Positions 8,977 to 21,252 of a stretch of 36,989 bases of DNA are shown piece after piece. The DNA lies in the NCBI GenBank assembly GCA_028598985.1, contig JAQRMV010000003.1, positions 21,736-58,724 of the forward strand, written 5' to 3'. Position 1 is the first letter of the stretch. Each line of letters begins with the position of its first letter. The notes under the pieces were generated by a model that worked only from the letters and a program-made list of their open reading frames with translations, made no database searches and had not been told where the DNA came from. The DNA comes from Gammaproteobacteria bacterium (GTDB taxonomy: Bacteria > Pseudomonadota > Gammaproteobacteria > Pseudomonadales > Balneatricaceae). A program made the translations under genes and the position numbers.

Positions 8977-11814
8977 ATGCATGACAGCGTGATGGAGCAA
9001 CAGAGGCGTGAGTCTCATTTCTCTGGCGGCAACTTTGCGTACATTGAAGAAATGTACGAAACTTATTTACGTGACCCCAATGCTGTTCCTGAGCAATGGC
9101 GACAAGAATTTGACCAACTCCCCAGAGTGCCAGATTCCATTTCTGGAGACGTGCCTCACTCCACCATAAAAGAGCACTTTGTTCTATTAGGTAAAAATCA
9201 AAGTAAATCTCACCCTATCCAAACTGCGACACTTAGCAGTGACCATGAACGTAAACAAGTTCGAGTAGTGCGGCTGATTAATGCATACCGTGTTCACGGT
9301 CATCAAATTGCCAGCTTAGACCCACTAGAGCTTAAACCTAAAGAAGTGGTTCAGGCGCTGGATCTGCATTTTCATGAATTGTCGGCAGCCGATTTAGATA
9401 CGGTCTTCCAACTGGGTGCGTCTTACTTAGGCAAAGAAGAAATGCCTTTGTCAGAGATTATTTCTGGTTTAGAAGAAACCTACTGTTCTACTGTGGGTTG
9501 TGAATATAGCCACATTGTTAATACCGATGAAAAGCTATGGATTCGTCAACGAGTAGAATCTGTACGTAGTCACCCCAAACACACAGCAGAAAAAAGATCA
9601 CACATTTTTGAACGATTGGTCGCGGCAGAAGGCCTAGAGAAATATCTGGGTTCACGCTTTTCTGGGGCTAAGCGGTTTGGCCTAGAAGGTGGCGAAACAT
9701 TGATTCCAATGCTGGATAACATCATACAGCGCTCAGGCAGTAATAAAGTTAAAGAAATTGTTATAGGCATGGCTCACCGTGGCCGACTTAACGTGTTAAT
9801 CAATATTTTTGGCAAAAATCCAGTCGATCTGTTTGAAGAATTTGAAGGCAAACAGCCCTTAAACACATCCGGTGACGTAAAGTACCATCAAGGTTTTTCT
9901 ACCAATGTGAATACTCCAGGTGGTGAAGTACACATGGCTTTGGCTTTTAACCCGTCTCATTTGGAAATTGCCAATCCCGTAGTAGAAGGTTCTGTACGTG
10001 CTCGTCAAGATCGTCGTAAGGACGCCCAGGGTGATACGGTGTTACCTATTTGTTTACATGGTGATGCTGCTTTTGCGGGGCAGGGCGTGGTTATGGAGAC
10101 GTTACAAATGTCTCAAACCCGAGCCTATAAAACCGGTGGTACGGTACATATCGTCATCAACAACCAAGTTGGTTTTACTACCAGTAAGAAAGAAGATGCT
10201 CGTTCTACGCCGTATTGTACTGACGTGGCTAAATTTATTGATGCCCCTATTTTCCACGTTAATGGCGATGATCCTGACGCCGTGGCTTTTGTGTCTGAAC
10301 TAGCCTTAGATTACCGCAACGAATTTAAGCGCGATGTGGTGATAGACCTTGTGTGTTACCGCCGCCGAGGGCATAACGAAGCCGATGAACCATCAGGTAC
10401 ACAGCCATTAATGTATAACGCCATTAAAGCCCATAAAACTGTGGCTACCTTATACGGCCAGCAACTTATGGATGACGGTGTGTTAACGGCTGAAAATATT
10501 GCAACTTACCAAAATGACTACCGCAACGCGCTAGATAATGGTGAGCACGTAGCAAAAGCATTAGTTACGACACCTGACAAAAGTTCTTTTGTCGATTGGA
10601 AACCATATCTGGGCCACGAATGGACAGCACCTGGTGACACGCGTGTCGCTTGCGATGTATTAAAGGAATTGGGTCAGAGATTAGATCAAGTGCCTGCAGG
10701 TTTTGTAGTGCAACGCCAAGTAAAAAAGATCCTCGACGATCGTTTAAAAATGGCGGCAGGTGCGGCAGAAATTAACTGGGGTTTTGCGGAAGTGATGGCC
10801 TATGCTTCGTTGTTAGAGGAAGGGTATCCTATCCGCTTAACAGGGCAGGATGTTGGGCGTGGCACCTTCTCCCATCGGCATGCGGTATTGCATGATCAAA
10901 AAGGCACTGGCGCCTATGTTCCATTAAGGAATATGTCACCACAACAGCCAGAATTCACTATTTTTGATTCCTTATTATCAGAAGAGGCCGTAGTAGCCTT
11001 CGAATACGGCTATGCTTCTACGGCTCCCGAGGGTTTGGTCATATGGGAAGCTCAGTTTGGTGACTTTGCCAACGGTGCCCAAGTGGTCATTGATCAGTTT
11101 ATCACTAGTGGCGAACACAAATGGGGACGTATGTGTGGCCTAACCATGTTATTACCCCATGGGTATGAGGGCCAAGGTCCAGAACACTCGTCTGCAAGGC
11201 TAGAGCGGTACTTGCAGCTTTGTGCAGAACATAATATTCAAGTTTGTGTACCGACAACGCCTTCTCAAATATTCCATTTAATTAGGCGCCAGGTTATCCG
11301 TCCTATGCGTAAGCCATTGGTGGTAATGACACCTAAAAGCTTGTTACGTCACAGGATGGCCGTTTCCAGTTTAGACGATTTAGCATCGGGCGAATTCCAC
11401 AATGTCATTGGCGAGGTTGATGAGCTTAACAATAACGCCGTGAAACGTGTGGTGTTAACCAGCGGTAAAGTTTATTACGACTTATTGGAACAGCGCCGAT
11501 TGGGTCAATTGGATCATGTGGCTATTGTTCGAATTGAACAATTATATCCATTCCCAGAGCAAAGTTTAGCCGATGAGCTAGCTCAGTATCCTAATGTGGA
11601 CATTGTAGTTTGGTGTCAAGAAGAGCCACAAAACCAAGGTGCTTGGTATTGTAGTCAGCACCATATGCGTAACGTAATTCAGAAAGGCCGCCCTAATTTA
11701 GGCCTCATTGTGGCCTCGCGGCCAGCTTCAGCTGCTCCGGCTTGTGGTTATATGTCGGTGCATCTAGAAGAACAGCGTCACTTAGTAGCCCAAGCGTTGG
11801 GTTTAGAATCATGA
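8977..11814 (+). CDS. sucA: 2-oxoglutarate dehydrogenase E1 component
   Basis: The thiamine-diphosphate-dependent E1 subunit of the 2-oxoglutarate dehydrogenase complex. It decarboxylates 2-oxoglutarate and passes the succinyl group to the lipoyl arm of SucB. Length 945 residues (E. coli 933). The N-terminal segment with GGNFAYIEEMYETYL matches the family's E2-binding region. Active-site stretches include GMAHRGRLNVLIN, HGDAAFAGQG with VINNQVGFTTS (TPP and metal binding), RRRGHNEADEP and, in the C-terminal half, GQDVGRGTFSHRHAVLHDQ. The ATG at 8977 has a weak GGTGA ribosome site. It is followed by sucB after 50 bases. The gene is intact. Confidence 0.98.
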   Translation: MHDSVMEQQRRESHFSGGNFAYIEEMYETYLRDPNAVPEQWRQEFDQLPRVPDSISGDVPHSTIKEHFVLLGKNQSKSHPIQTATLSSDHERKQVRVVRLINAYRVHGHQIASLDPLELKPKEVVQALDLHFHELSAADLDTVFQLGASYLGKEEMPLSEIISGLEETYCSTVGCEYSHIVNTDEKLWIRQRVESVRSHPKHTAEKRSHIFERLVAAEGLEKYLGSRFSGAKRFGLEGGETLIPMLDNIIQRSGSNKVKEIVIGMAHRGRLNVLINIFGKNPVDLFEEFEGKQPLNTSGDVKYHQGFSTNVNTPGGEVHMALAFNPSHLEIANPVVEGSVRARQDRRKDAQGDTVLPICLHGDAAFAGQGVVMETLQMSQTRAYKTGGTVHIVINNQVGFTTSKKEDARSTPYCTDVAKFIDAPIFHVNGDDPDAVAFVSELALDYRNEFKRDVVIDLVCYRRRGHNEADEPSGTQPLMYNAIKAHKTVATLYGQQLMDDGVLTAENIATYQNDYRNALDNGEHVAKALVTTPDKSSFVDWKPYLGHEWTAPGDTRVACDVLKELGQRLDQVPAGFVVQRQVKKILDDRLKMAAGAAEINWGFAEVMAYASLLEEGYPIRLTGQDVGRGTFSHRHAVLHDQKGTGAYVPLRNMSPQQPEFTIFDSLLSEEAVVAFEYGYASTAPEGLVIWEAQFGDFANGAQVVIDQFITSGEHKWGRMCGLTMLLPHGYEGQGPEHSSARLERYLQLCAEHNIQVCVPTTPSQIFHLIRRQVIRPMRKPLVVMTPKSLLRHRMAVSSLDDLASGEFHNVIGEVDELNNNAVKRVVLTSGKVYYDLLEQRRLGQLDHVAIVRIEQLYPFPEQSLADELAQYPNVDIVVWCQEEPQNQGAWYCSQHHMRNVIQKGRPNLGLIVASRPASAAPACGYMSVHLEEQRHLVAQALGLES

Positions 11815-11864
11815 GTGGGTTAATTGAGCAAACCCAAACAATCATTAAAGCGAAGAGATAAACC

Positions 11865-13112
11865 ATGTCTATTGAAATTAAAGCCCCATCTTTTCCTGAG
11901 TCTGTGGCAGACGGCACTATTGCTACATGGCACAAACAGCCAGGAGAGGCTTGTACGCGTGATGAATTGATCGTTGATATCGAAACCGATAAGGTAGTGA
12001 TGGAAGTGGTTGCCCCCGCTGACGGTAGTTTGTTAGAAATTGTAGTTGCTGAGGGCAGCACTGTGTTGAGTAATGAAGTGATTGCTCGGTTTACGACTGA
12101 CGCGGTAGCTCCAGCTGCTGGAGCTGAAAAAGTTCCTGAGGAAACAAAAACATCTGATGCAGGCCATGCTGAAGTCAGTGGCCCAGCGGTACGTAAGTTA
12201 CTGCATGAAAACCACTTAGAATCGAGCCAAATTATCGGTACAGGTAAAGATGGCCGGTTATTAAAAGAAGACGTGCTTAGTTACTTAAAAAATCCAGCAA
12301 CAGCTACGGCTCCCGCGGCACCTGCGGTTGTGGCGTCTAATTCGCCTGCTGAAACCCCAGAACCTGCTGTTGTGAGACAAACGATTCCAGCCTCCACAGG
12401 CCCAGAGCATCGTATGGAGCGTAGGGTGCCTATGACACGCTTACGTTCTACGATCGCCAAACGATTGGTGTCTGCTCAAAATGATGCGGCCATGTTGACG
12501 ACGTATAACGAAGTGGATATGTCACCCATTATGGCCTTGCGTAACCAGTATAAAGCTCAGTTTGAAAAGGCCCATAACGGTACCCGTTTAGGTTTTATGT
12601 CCTTCTTTGTGAAAGCTGCCGCAGAAGCGTTAAAACGCTTCCCAGCAGTTAATGCCTCGTTAGATGGCAATGACATGGTGTACCACGGTTATCAAGACGT
12701 GAGTGTTGCAGTGTCTACAGATCGAGGTTTAGTAGTGCCTGTATTACGTGACGTAGAAGCCATGACGTTGGCCGATATTGAAAAAGGTATTGTAGATCTA
12801 GCGACCCAAGCTAAAAATGGCAAACTGACCATGCAAGAAATGCAGGGCGGAACGTTTACTATTACCAATGGTGGTATTTTTGGTTCTTTGTTATCCACCC
12901 CTATTTTGAACCCACCACAAACGGCTATTTTGGGTATGCATAAAATCCAAGACAGGCCAGTGGCTGAAAATGGCCAAGTGGTTATTCGTCCGATGATGTA
13001 CTTAGCCTTATCTTATGACCATCGCATGATTGATGGTAAGGAAGCAGTTCAGTTCTTAGTGACTATTAAGGAATTGCTGCAAGACCCTGCGCGCATACTG
13101 CTTGAGATCTAA
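11865..13112 (+). CDS. sucB: Dihydrolipoyllysine succinyltransferase (E2 of 2-oxoglutarate dehydrogenase)
   Basis: The core of the 2-oxoglutarate dehydrogenase complex, transferring the succinyl group from lipoamide to CoA. Length 415 residues. The domains in order are one lipoyl domain with K43 in the motif [10 protein letters not shown], an Ala/Pro-rich linker around 85-100, a peripheral-subunit-binding domain at about 105-140 ([13 protein letters not shown]), a second Ala/Pro-rich linker at about 142-165, and the catalytic domain. The catalytic motif SYDHRMIDG gives H386 and D390. The length and the single lipoyl domain fit SucB rather than the multi-lipoyl AceF. GAAGAGA precedes the ATG. 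It lies between sucA and lpd. Confidence 0.97.
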   Translation: MSIEIKAPSFPESVADGTIATWHKQPGEACTRDELIVDIETDKVVMEVVAPADGSLLEIVVAEGSTVLSNEVIARFTTDAVAPAAGAEKVPEETKTSDAGHAEVSGPAVRKLLHENHLESSQIIGTGKDGRLLKEDVLSYLKNPATATAPAAPAVVASNSPAETPEPAVVRQTIPASTGPEHRMERRVPMTRLRSTIAKRLVSAQNDAAMLTTYNEVDMSPIMALRNQYKAQFEKAHNGTRLGFMSFFVKAAAEALKRFPAVNASLDGNDMVYHGYQDVSVAVSTDRGLVVPVLRDVEAMTLADIEKGIVDLATQAKNGKLTMQEMQGGTFTITNGGIFGSLLSTPILNPPQTAILGMHKIQDRPVAENGQVVIRPMMYLALSYDHRMIDGKEAVQFLVTIKELLQDPARILLEI

Positions 13113-13132
13113 GCCCCGCGTTTAACCTAAGC

Positions 13133-13153
13133 CCACGTTGTGACCCAGCGTGG
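13133..13153 (+). other. Hairpin in the sucB-lpd spacer
   Basis: CCACGTTG and CAGCGTGG pair over 8 bases (one G-T wobble) around a 5-base loop. There is no T tract, so it does not look like a terminator. It may protect mRNA ends or adjust the relative expression of the E3 gene. Confidence 0.4.
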
Positions 13154-13166
13154 ACTGATTATTTGA

Positions 13167-14618
<1,452 letters not shown>

Positions 14619-14653
14619 GCATTTAAATTAACTTTAAATAAACAGGCAATAGA

Positions 14654-15823
14654 ATGAATCTTCATGAATATCAAGGCAAACAACTGTTTGCTCAATACGG
14701 TTTGCCCGTATCTACCGGTATTGCCGTAGATACAGCAGAAGAAGCCATGGCCGCTTTTGATAAAATCCCTGGTGATACCGTGGTTATTAAAGCCCAAGTA
14801 CACGCTGGCGGTCGCGGTAAAGCAGGAGGAGTCCAGCTAGTTTCATCCAAGCAGGAAGCCGCTGATTTCGCTAATAAATGGCTAGGTAACCGTATGGTAA
14901 CCTATCAAACTGACGCAGACGGCCAGCCTGTTTCTAAGGTTTATATTGAGCCTTGTACTGATATTGACCAAGAGCTATACCTTGGCGCTGTGGTAGATCG
15001 CAGCAGTCAGCGCATTGTTTTTATGGCCTCTACTGAAGGTGGTGTAGAAATTGAAAAGGTGGCTGAAGAGACACCAGAAAAGATTCTTAAGGCAGAAATC
15101 AACCCGTTGACTGGCGCACAACCTTATCAAGGCCGTGAATTAGCCTTTAAGTTGGGCCTTAAGGGTAACCAGATAAAGCAGTTTACTCAAATTTTCATTG
15201 GTTTGGCGCAGCTATTCCAAGACAAAGATTTAGCTTTGTTAGAGATCAATCCATTGGTAGTGACTAAGCAGGGCGACTTGCACTGTTTAGACGCCAAGGT
15301 GGTTATCGACAGCAATGCTGTATTCCGTCATAAAGACATTCAAGCCATGCATGACCCAAGCCAAGATGACGAGCGTGAAGCGCATGCGGCTTCATGGGAC
15401 CTCAACTATGTGGCTCTAGATGGAACCATTGGTTGTTTGGTTAACGGCGCAGGTTTGGCCATGGGTACTATGGATATTGTTGCGACACACGGCGGCTTCC
15501 CGGCTAACTTTTTGGACGTAGGCGGCGGTGCAACCAAAGAACGCGTAACCGAAGCCTTTAAGATTATCTTGTCCGATGATCGTGTTAAAGCCGTATTGGT
15601 TAATATTTTTGGTGGCATAGTACGTTGTGACTTGATTGCTGAAGGTATCATTGGCGCCGTTAAAGAAGTGGGCGTAAGCGTGCCAGTAGTAGTGCGTTTA
15701 GAAGGTAACAACGCCGAACTAGGCAGCCAAAAGTTGGCCGAAAGTGGCCTTGATATTATTGCCGCCACCAGTTTGGCTGGTGCAGCTCAACAAGTGGTTG
15801 CTGCAGCCGGAGGTGAAGTATGA
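14654..15823 (+). CDS. sucC: Succinyl-CoA synthetase beta subunit (ADP/GDP-forming)
   Basis: The nucleotide-binding subunit of succinyl-CoA synthetase, which makes succinate and ATP or GTP from succinyl-CoA. Length 389 residues (E. coli 388). The N-terminus [12 protein letters not shown] is the family signature and starts an ATP-grasp domain ([15 protein letters not shown]). The C-terminal CoA-ligase domain carries [17 protein letters not shown] and [10 protein letters not shown]. The gene starts 35 bases after lpd and overlaps sucD by four bases (ATGA), pointing to coupled, equimolar synthesis of the two subunits. Confidence 0.98.
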   Translation: MNLHEYQGKQLFAQYGLPVSTGIAVDTAEEAMAAFDKIPGDTVVIKAQVHAGGRGKAGGVQLVSSKQEAADFANKWLGNRMVTYQTDADGQPVSKVYIEPCTDIDQELYLGAVVDRSSQRIVFMASTEGGVEIEKVAEETPEKILKAEINPLTGAQPYQGRELAFKLGLKGNQIKQFTQIFIGLAQLFQDKDLALLEINPLVVTKQGDLHCLDAKVVIDSNAVFRHKDIQAMHDPSQDDEREAHAASWDLNYVALDGTIGCLVNGAGLAMGTMDIVATHGGFPANFLDVGGGATKERVTEAFKIILSDDRVKAVLVNIFGGIVRCDLIAEGIIGAVKEVGVSVPVVVRLEGNNAELGSQKLAESGLDIIAATSLAGAAQQVVAAAGGEV

Positions 15824-16695
15824 GCATCTTAATTAATAAAGACACTAAGGTGATCTGCCAGGGTTTTACCGGCGGTCAGGGTACGTTCCACTGCGAACAA
15901 GCCATTGAATATGGTACTAAAATGGTTGGTGGTGTAACACCGGGCAAAGGTGGCACAACTCACTTAGGTCTACCGGTATTTAACACCGTAACTGAAGCTG
16001 TTGCAGCCACAGGTGCTGAAGCTTCTGTAATTTACGTGCCAGCCGCATTCTGTAAGGACTCCATTCTAGAAGCCGCTAATGCCGGCATTAAGTTTATTGT
16101 GGCTATTACCGAAGGTATTCCAACCTTAGACATGTTGGAGTGCAAGGTGGTTTGTGATCAACTTGGGGCGCGTCTAGTTGGCCCTAACTGCCCAGGAGTA
16201 ATTACTCCGGGTGAATGTAAGATTGGTATTATGCCTGGCCACATTCACTTGCCGGGTAAAGTAGGTATCGTATCGCGTTCTGGTACTTTAACTTACGAAG
16301 CTGTTAAGCAAACCACAGACTTTGGTTTTGGTCAGTCTACCTGTGTAGGTATTGGTGGTGATCCTATTCCGGGCACTAACTTTATTGACGTGCTTGAGCT
16401 ATTTGAAAAAGACCCTGCCACAGAAGCTATCGTAATGATTGGTGAAATTGGCGGAACGGCAGAAGAAGAAGCTGCAGCTTACATTAAAGCTAACGTCACT
16501 AAGCCAGTTGTGTCTTATATTGCCGGTGTAACTGCACCTGCTGGTAAGCGCATGGGCCATGCTGGCGCCATCATTTCTGGTGGTAAAGGTACAGCAGACG
16601 AAAAATTTGCAGCCTTAGAGGATGCCGGTGTTAAAACCGTGCGTTCTTTAGCCGACATTGGTGAAGCACTTAAAGCAGTGACGGGTTGGAGCTAA
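15820..16695 (+). CDS. sucD: Succinyl-CoA synthetase alpha subunit
   Basis: Binds CoA and carries the phosphohistidine intermediate of succinyl-CoA synthetase. Length 291 residues (E. coli 289). The CoA-binding Rossmann domain begins with [11 protein letters not shown]. The phosphorylated histidine is H247 in [18 protein letters not shown]. It is the last gene of the sdh-suc cluster. A perfect terminator palindrome follows 21 bases after the stop. Confidence 0.98.
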   Translation: MSILINKDTKVICQGFTGGQGTFHCEQAIEYGTKMVGGVTPGKGGTTHLGLPVFNTVTEAVAATGAEASVIYVPAAFCKDSILEAANAGIKFIVAITEGIPTLDMLECKVVCDQLGARLVGPNCPGVITPGECKIGIMPGHIHLPGKVGIVSRSGTLTYEAVKQTTDFGFGQSTCVGIGGDPIPGTNFIDVLELFEKDPATEAIVMIGEIGGTAEEEAAAYIKANVTKPVVSYIAGVTAPAGKRMGHAGAIISGGKGTADEKFAALEDAGVKTVRSLADIGEALKAVTGWS

Positions 16696-16716
16696 AATTT
16701 AGCTTTAGATGTCATT

Positions 16717-16744
16717 AAAAAGGCCACCCTAGGGTGGCCTTTTT
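16717..16744. terminator. Bidirectional terminator between sucD and metG
   Basis: A 28-base perfect palindrome with stem core AAGGCCACCCT/AGGGTGGCCTT, flanked by A and T runs on both sides, so it works as an intrinsic terminator in either direction. It lies between the convergent sucD and metG and can end both transcripts. Confidence 0.93.
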
Positions 16745-16793
16745 GGTATTTGGCTAGAACATTCTTAAATGGAAGCAGCTCAAATCAGTCCGC

Positions 16794-18482
16794 TTAACTT
16801 AACTTAGCCTTAAGAGCTAATTCCTTAGCCACTTCAACTTTTGAATCATCCAGCATAGACTCAATTTGAAGGCCTTCGATACGCGTCATCAACGGCTTGA
16901 ATTTTTCAATGCCATGACCGATTAATGGCGTATTCAAACCCTGCCAAGAAAGTTCATCATTAAGAAACTTGGAGGCATCGTCGCACATTGTCGGCAAAAC
17001 AGGCTTTAAATAGATCATTAACATACGGAACATGTTAAGGCCCGTTGAACAGATATCTTGCACCTGTTGTTCGTTGCCTTCTTGTTTAGCTAGCACCCAT
17101 GGCTCTTTGTCTGCTATGTATTGGTTAGCTTGGTCTGCCAAGGCCATAATAGACTTAATGGCTTTGCCAAATTCACGATTTTCGTAATATTCGGCTATAA
17201 CCTGCTGTTGGTCAGAAAATGCTTGAAGCAATTCTGGTTCGCTAATGACAGCGCTCAATTGACCCTCAAATTTCTTGCTAATGAAGCCGGCACTACGGCT
17301 GGCAATATTCACTACTTTGCCTACCAAATCGGAGTTGACTCGCTGCACAAAGTCTTCTAGGTTTAAGTCTAGGTCATCCACTTTATTATTGAGCTTTGCA
17401 GCAAAATAATAGCGTAGATATTCTGGGTTTAGATGACGCAGGTAGGTGCCAGCCTTAATAAATGTGCCCCTAGACTTTGACATTTTTTGGCCGTTTACTG
17501 TAAGGAAACCGTGGGCGTATACGGCTGTAGGAGTGCGAAACTCGGCAGCGCTTAACATGGCAGGCCAAAACAGACCGTGGAAGTTGATAATATCTTTGCC
17601 GATAAAGTGATAAAGCTCGGTGCTGGAATTTTTCTGCCAATAATGATCAAAATCAAGCTCTGCCGTACGGTCACATAAATTTTTGAAGCTGGCCATATAG
17701 CCTATAGGTGCATCGAGCCAAACATAAAAGAATTTATCTTCTTGACCTGGGATTTCAAAACCAAAATAGGGCGCGTCACGACTAATATCCCATTCTTGTA
17801 ATCCAGAATCTAACCATTCAGCAAGCTTGTTGGCAATTTCACTTTGCAGGCTGCCACTTCGAGTCCAATCCTTAAGCAAGGCTTCAAAGTCTGGTAGTTT
17901 AAAGAATAAATGTGTTGAGTCTTTTTGAACCGGTGTGGCGCCAGAAATGGCTGATTTAGGGTTGATTAAATCTGCTGGAGAATAGGTGGCACCACAATTT
18001 TCACAATTATCGCCATATTGATCTTCGGTCTTGCATTTAGGGCAAGTGCCTTTAATAAAACGATCTGCCAAAAAGAGTTGTTTTTCAGGATCAAATGCTT
18101 GGGTAATCGTACGTGAGGCAATATGTCCCTTGGCTTCGCAGGCGTTGTAAATATACTCTGAAAATTCACGATTTTCAGGCGAATGAGTTGAATAAAAATT
18201 ATCGAATGAAACACTAAAGTTAGAAAAGTCTTTTTCATGCTCGGCTTGAACGTTAGCAATGAGTTGTTCTGGGGTGATGCCTTCTTGTTCTGCCCTAAGC
18301 ATAATGGCTGTGCCGTGAGCGTCATCAGCACAAACGTAATGGCAGGTATTACCAATATGGCGTTGAAATCGTACCCATATGTCGGTTTGGATGTATTCCA
18401 GCATATGACCCAAATGAATGGATCCGTTAGCATAGGGAAGGGCGCTAGTGACAAGTATTTCACGAAAAGTTGTATTGGTCAT
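16794..18482 (-). CDS. metG: Methionyl-tRNA synthetase, short form without C-terminal tRNA-binding domain
   Basis: Charges tRNA-Met and initiator tRNA with methionine. Class I signatures are present: HLGH at 23-26 (the HIGH motif) and KMSKS near 335. The zinc knuckle [18 protein letters not shown] marks the four-cysteine E. coli-like type. The protein has 562 residues where E. coli MetG has 677. It ends just after the anticodon-binding domain, so the OB-fold tRNA-binding and dimerisation domain is absent. Downstream of the stop there are only about 50 bases before the terminator, with no remnant of the missing domain. This therefore looks like a settled short form rather than a fresh frameshift. 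E. coli MetRS truncated near residue 550 is an active monomer. The gene is divergent from trmA; metG next to apbC is a familiar arrangement. Confidence 0.95.
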   Translation of the reverse strand: MTNTTFREILVTSALPYANGSIHLGHMLEYIQTDIWVRFQRHIGNTCHYVCADDAHGTAIMLRAEQEGITPEQLIANVQAEHEKDFSNFSVSFDNFYSTHSPENREFSEYIYNACEAKGHIASRTITQAFDPEKQLFLADRFIKGTCPKCKTEDQYGDNCENCGATYSPADLINPKSAISGATPVQKDSTHLFFKLPDFEALLKDWTRSGSLQSEIANKLAEWLDSGLQEWDISRDAPYFGFEIPGQEDKFFYVWLDAPIGYMASFKNLCDRTAELDFDHYWQKNSSTELYHFIGKDIINFHGLFWPAMLSAAEFRTPTAVYAHGFLTVNGQKMSKSRGTFIKAGTYLRHLNPEYLRYYFAAKLNNKVDDLDLNLEDFVQRVNSDLVGKVVNIASRSAGFISKKFEGQLSAVISEPELLQAFSDQQQVIAEYYENREFGKAIKSIMALADQANQYIADKEPWVLAKQEGNEQQVQDICSTGLNMFRMLMIYLKPVLPTMCDDASKFLNDELSWQGLNTPLIGHGIEKFKPLMTRIEGLQIESMLDDSKVEVAKELALKAKLS

Positions 18483-18630
18483 GGGTTACATTCGAATGTC
18501 TTTGAGGCGCTAAATGGAGCGCAAATAAATGGTTTAGTGTATTCAAACGTTATTGTACAAAACATTAGTCGAAACGCCTATAGTTTCTGCACTGGAGTGC
18601 GCAGGATTATGTATTTGTTTGCCTTCTCCC

Positions 18631-18639
18631 TGTTATAAT
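18631..18639 (+). promoter_or_regulatory. Extended -10 promoter of trmA-apbC-dcd
   Basis: TGTTATAAT is a perfect TATAAT with the TGn extension. There is no good -35, which extended -10 promoters can do without. The start would be near 18646, about 30 bases before the trmA start codon. Confidence 0.55.
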
Positions 18640-18676
18640 TCGTGGCAATTGTATACCCAGTTTAAGGAGTAGGATC

Positions 18677-19792
18677 GTGGCCCTTGAGCCCCTACCAACG
18701 CAGCAATACCAGGCTTTATTAGATACCAAGGCCATAGAGGTACAAACACGGTTTGATGAACTGGGTGAATTTACTGCCAACACGCCTTTAGAAGTATATG
18801 CATCGGCGCCAAAAAACTACCGTATGCGGGCGGAGTTTCGAATGTGGCACGAAGGTGATGACCTTTTTTACGCAATGTTTGAACCAGGCAATAAATATCG
18901 GCCTATACGAATTGAGGCCTTTCCCCAAGCCAGTGAACGTATTAACGAGCTTATGCAGCCGTTACTGAAAGGTATTAAGAGCTCTTTAACCTTAAGCCAT
19001 AAACTGTTCCAAATGGATTTTTTGAGCAGTCAAACGGGGGAGTTATTAGTTAGTCTTTTATATCACAAGCAACTGGATGAAAGCTGGCTGGCGCAGGCTG
19101 ATATATTACGTAAACAACTGGGTATTGGTATTATCGGCCGTGCTCGCAAGCAAAAACATGTGCTTGGGCAAGGTTACATCATGGAAACCTTAACTATTAG
19201 AGGCAAAGAATACCGCTTTCAACAAGTAGAGAATGCCTTTACCCAGCCTAATGCTGGGGTTAATGAACAAATGGTTGCTTGGGCCAGTGACAGCATTGAG
19301 CGTTTTAGTGCCACAGAAAAACCAGACTTGTTAGAGCTTTATTGTGGTAATGGTAACTTTACTATCCCTCTTGCATCGCAGTTTGGCAAGGTAATGGCGA
19401 CAGAAATTGCTAAGTCTTCCGTTAATTCTGCGCACTTTAATTTGCAAACGAATCACGTTGATAACGTGACTATCGTGCGTTTATCAAGCGAAGAAATGAC
19501 GCAGGCTTTGGCTAAGGTAAGACCCTTTAGGCGTTTGGCCGATGTAGATCTTACCAGCTTTAATTTTGGGACCATTTTAGTAGACCCGCCTAGAGCAGGT
19601 TTAGATTCAGATACCTTGGCTTTGGTTCAGAAATTTGATCAAGTGATATATATTTCATGTAATCCTGAAACTTTGATCGACAATTTACAACACTTAAAAC
19701 AAACTCATGAACTTAAACGTATGGCTTTGTTTGATCAATTCCCTTATACCCATCACGCCGAATGTGGTGTGGTGCTGCACAAACGCAAATAA
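18677..19792 (+). CDS. trmA: tRNA (uracil-5-)-methyltransferase
   Basis: Makes ribothymidine at position 54 of the T-loop of tRNAs, using AdoMet. Length 371 residues (E. coli 366), with similarity along the whole protein. AdoMet-binding LLELYCGNGNF lies near 210-220, followed by FVDPPR-like LVDPPRAGLDS. C328 in YISCNPETL is the nucleophile (E. coli C324), and E362 near HHAECGV matches E358. The start is GTG with a strong AAGGAG seven bases upstream. It is the first gene of a trmA-apbC-dcd run, 30 bases before apbC. Confidence 0.96.
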   Translation: MALEPLPTQQYQALLDTKAIEVQTRFDELGEFTANTPLEVYASAPKNYRMRAEFRMWHEGDDLFYAMFEPGNKYRPIRIEAFPQASERINELMQPLLKGIKSSLTLSHKLFQMDFLSSQTGELLVSLLYHKQLDESWLAQADILRKQLGIGIIGRARKQKHVLGQGYIMETLTIRGKEYRFQQVENAFTQPNAGVNEQMVAWASDSIERFSATEKPDLLELYCGNGNFTIPLASQFGKVMATEIAKSSVNSAHFNLQTNHVDNVTIVRLSSEEMTQALAKVRPFRRLADVDLTSFNFGTILVDPPRAGLDSDTLALVQKFDQVIYISCNPETLIDNLQHLKQTHELKRMALFDQFPYTHHAECGVVLHKRK

Positions 19793-19821
19793 CTTTACTC
19801 ATACTCGCATTAGGAAATGGC

Positions 19822-20649
19822 ATGACCGATACACGACCAGAAAGTTTGCAAAAAATTAAACACATCGTTGCTGTGGCATCAGGCAAAGGCGGCGTTGGTA
19901 AATCCACTACAACCGTTAATGTGGCATTAGCGATGGCAAAGTTGGGTTATAAAGTAGGGCTGTTAGATGCCGATATTTACGGACCAAGCCAAGGCTTAAT
20001 GCTTGGAATTACCGAAGGCACTCATCCAGAAACTATGGAAGAAAAATGGTTTGTGCCTATTACCGCCCACGGCATTTCAGTTATGTCTATGGCGTTTTTA
20101 GTAGATGCCAATGCACCTATGGTATGGCGAGGCCCTATGGCTGCGGGTGCTTTACAACAAATGTTGTTACAAACAAAATGGGACGAGTTGGATTATTTGT
20201 TTGTTGACATGCCACCAGGTACGGGCGATATTCAATTAACCTTATGCCAAAAGGCACAGGTATCTGGTGCATTAATAGTGACCACTCCTCAAGACTTGGC
20301 TTTACTTGATGCCCGTAAAGGCATTGAAATGTTTAATAAAGTGAATGTGCCAGTATTGGGTATTGTAGAAAACATGAGCACCCATGTGTGTAGCCAATGT
20401 CATCATGAAGAAGCCATTTTCGGTGAAGGTGGTGGTGCGTCTCTAGCACAGCAGTATGGGACTGAATTGTTGGCTAGTTTGCCGTTGAGTATGACCATTA
20501 GACAGCAAGTAGATAGCGGTCAACCTACAGTGGTTGCAGACCCTAGTGCCACAGCCTCACAAACCTATAACCAACTCGCACAGGCGCTAGTTGGAAAATT
20601 GGATGGCGTATCTCAAGCCATGCCTAATATTAGTATTGACGAAGATTAA
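19822..20649 (+). CDS. apbC: Iron-sulfur cluster carrier protein ApbC/Mrp (short form)
   Basis: A P-loop ATPase of the Mrp/NBP35 family that binds and transfers Fe-S clusters in the cytoplasm. From the ATG at 19822 (AGGAAA upstream) it has 275 residues. The deviant Walker A motif SGKGGVGKST is at 20-29 and the cluster-binding CxxC is C190/C193 (VCSQCHH). E. coli Mrp has about 369 residues because it carries an N-terminal MIP18-like domain, which is absent here. The frame is open 20 codons further upstream, but that part overlaps the end of trmA and has no family similarity. dcd follows after three bases. Confidence 0.93.
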   Translation: MTDTRPESLQKIKHIVAVASGKGGVGKSTTTVNVALAMAKLGYKVGLLDADIYGPSQGLMLGITEGTHPETMEEKWFVPITAHGISVMSMAFLVDANAPMVWRGPMAAGALQQMLLQTKWDELDYLFVDMPPGTGDIQLTLCQKAQVSGALIVTTPQDLALLDARKGIEMFNKVNVPVLGIVENMSTHVCSQCHHEEAIFGEGGGASLAQQYGTELLASLPLSMTIRQQVDSGQPTVVADPSATASQTYNQLAQALVGKLDGVSQAMPNISIDED

Positions 20650-20652
20650 ACT

Positions 20653-21237
20653 ATGCGACTTAGTGATAAAGACATTATTGCAGCTTTAGATAGCGGTAAA
20701 CTGGCCATCGAGCCTAGGCCTGATAATAGCGTAATTACTGGTGTGAGCGTAGATTTACGCTTGGGTAATAGCTTTCGTGTATTCAAAGACCATGCACGGG
20801 CCTTTGTAGATGTAAGCGCTAGCCGTGAAGAGATTAATGAAACGCTTGAAGCCATAATGAGTGAAGAAATTGTAGTGGCGCAGGGCGAAAGTTTCTTTTT
20901 GCACCCTGGTGAGCTGGCTTTGGCAGTCACTTTAGAATCCATCACCATACCTGATGATCACGTAGGTTGGTTAGACGGACGTTCTTCTTTGGCTCGGTTA
21001 GGGCTCATGGTGCATGTGACGGCGCACCGTATTGATCCCGGTTGGAGCGGGGCGATTGTGTTGGAGTGCTTTAACAGTGGTAAATTACCTTTGGCTTTAA
21101 AACCCAACATGACGATTGGCGCTATAAACTTTGAAACCTTATCGAGCCCATCCTTAAGGCCATACAACAAACGTGTTGATGCTAAGTACAAGCATCAACA
21201 AAGTGCGATCGCCAGCCGTATTGATCAAGATAACTAA
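20653..21237 (+). CDS. dcd: dCTP deaminase
   Basis: Deaminates dCTP to dUTP, the main source of dUMP for thymidylate synthesis in many enterics and relatives. Length 194 residues (E. coli 193), and the numbering of active-site residues agrees: S111 and R115 in GRSSLARLG and the catalytic E138 in GWSGAIVLE. The C-terminus RPYNKR followed by a Q-rich and SRID segment is typical. It starts three bases after apbC and ends 15 bases from the convergent TolC-like gene. No clear terminator lies between them; the spacer only contains the palindrome GTTTAATTAAAC. Confidence 0.97.
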   Translation: MRLSDKDIIAALDSGKLAIEPRPDNSVITGVSVDLRLGNSFRVFKDHARAFVDVSASREEINETLEAIMSEEIVVAQGESFFLHPGELALAVTLESITIPDDHVGWLDGRSSLARLGLMVHVTAHRIDPGWSGAIVLECFNSGKLPLALKPNMTIGAINFETLSSPSLRPYNKRVDAKYKHQQSAIASRIDQDN

Positions 21238-21252
21238 GCCGTTTAATTAAAC

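Noticed and set aside
17966-18463. Open frame of 165 codons on the minus strand inside metG
   Set aside because: It is an out-of-frame shadow of metG, which is unmistakable in the other frame; no family similarity.
19762-19821. Upstream extension of apbC by 20 codons
   Set aside because: It overlaps the end of trmA, has no ribosome site and does not resemble the MIP18-like domain of longer Mrp proteins.
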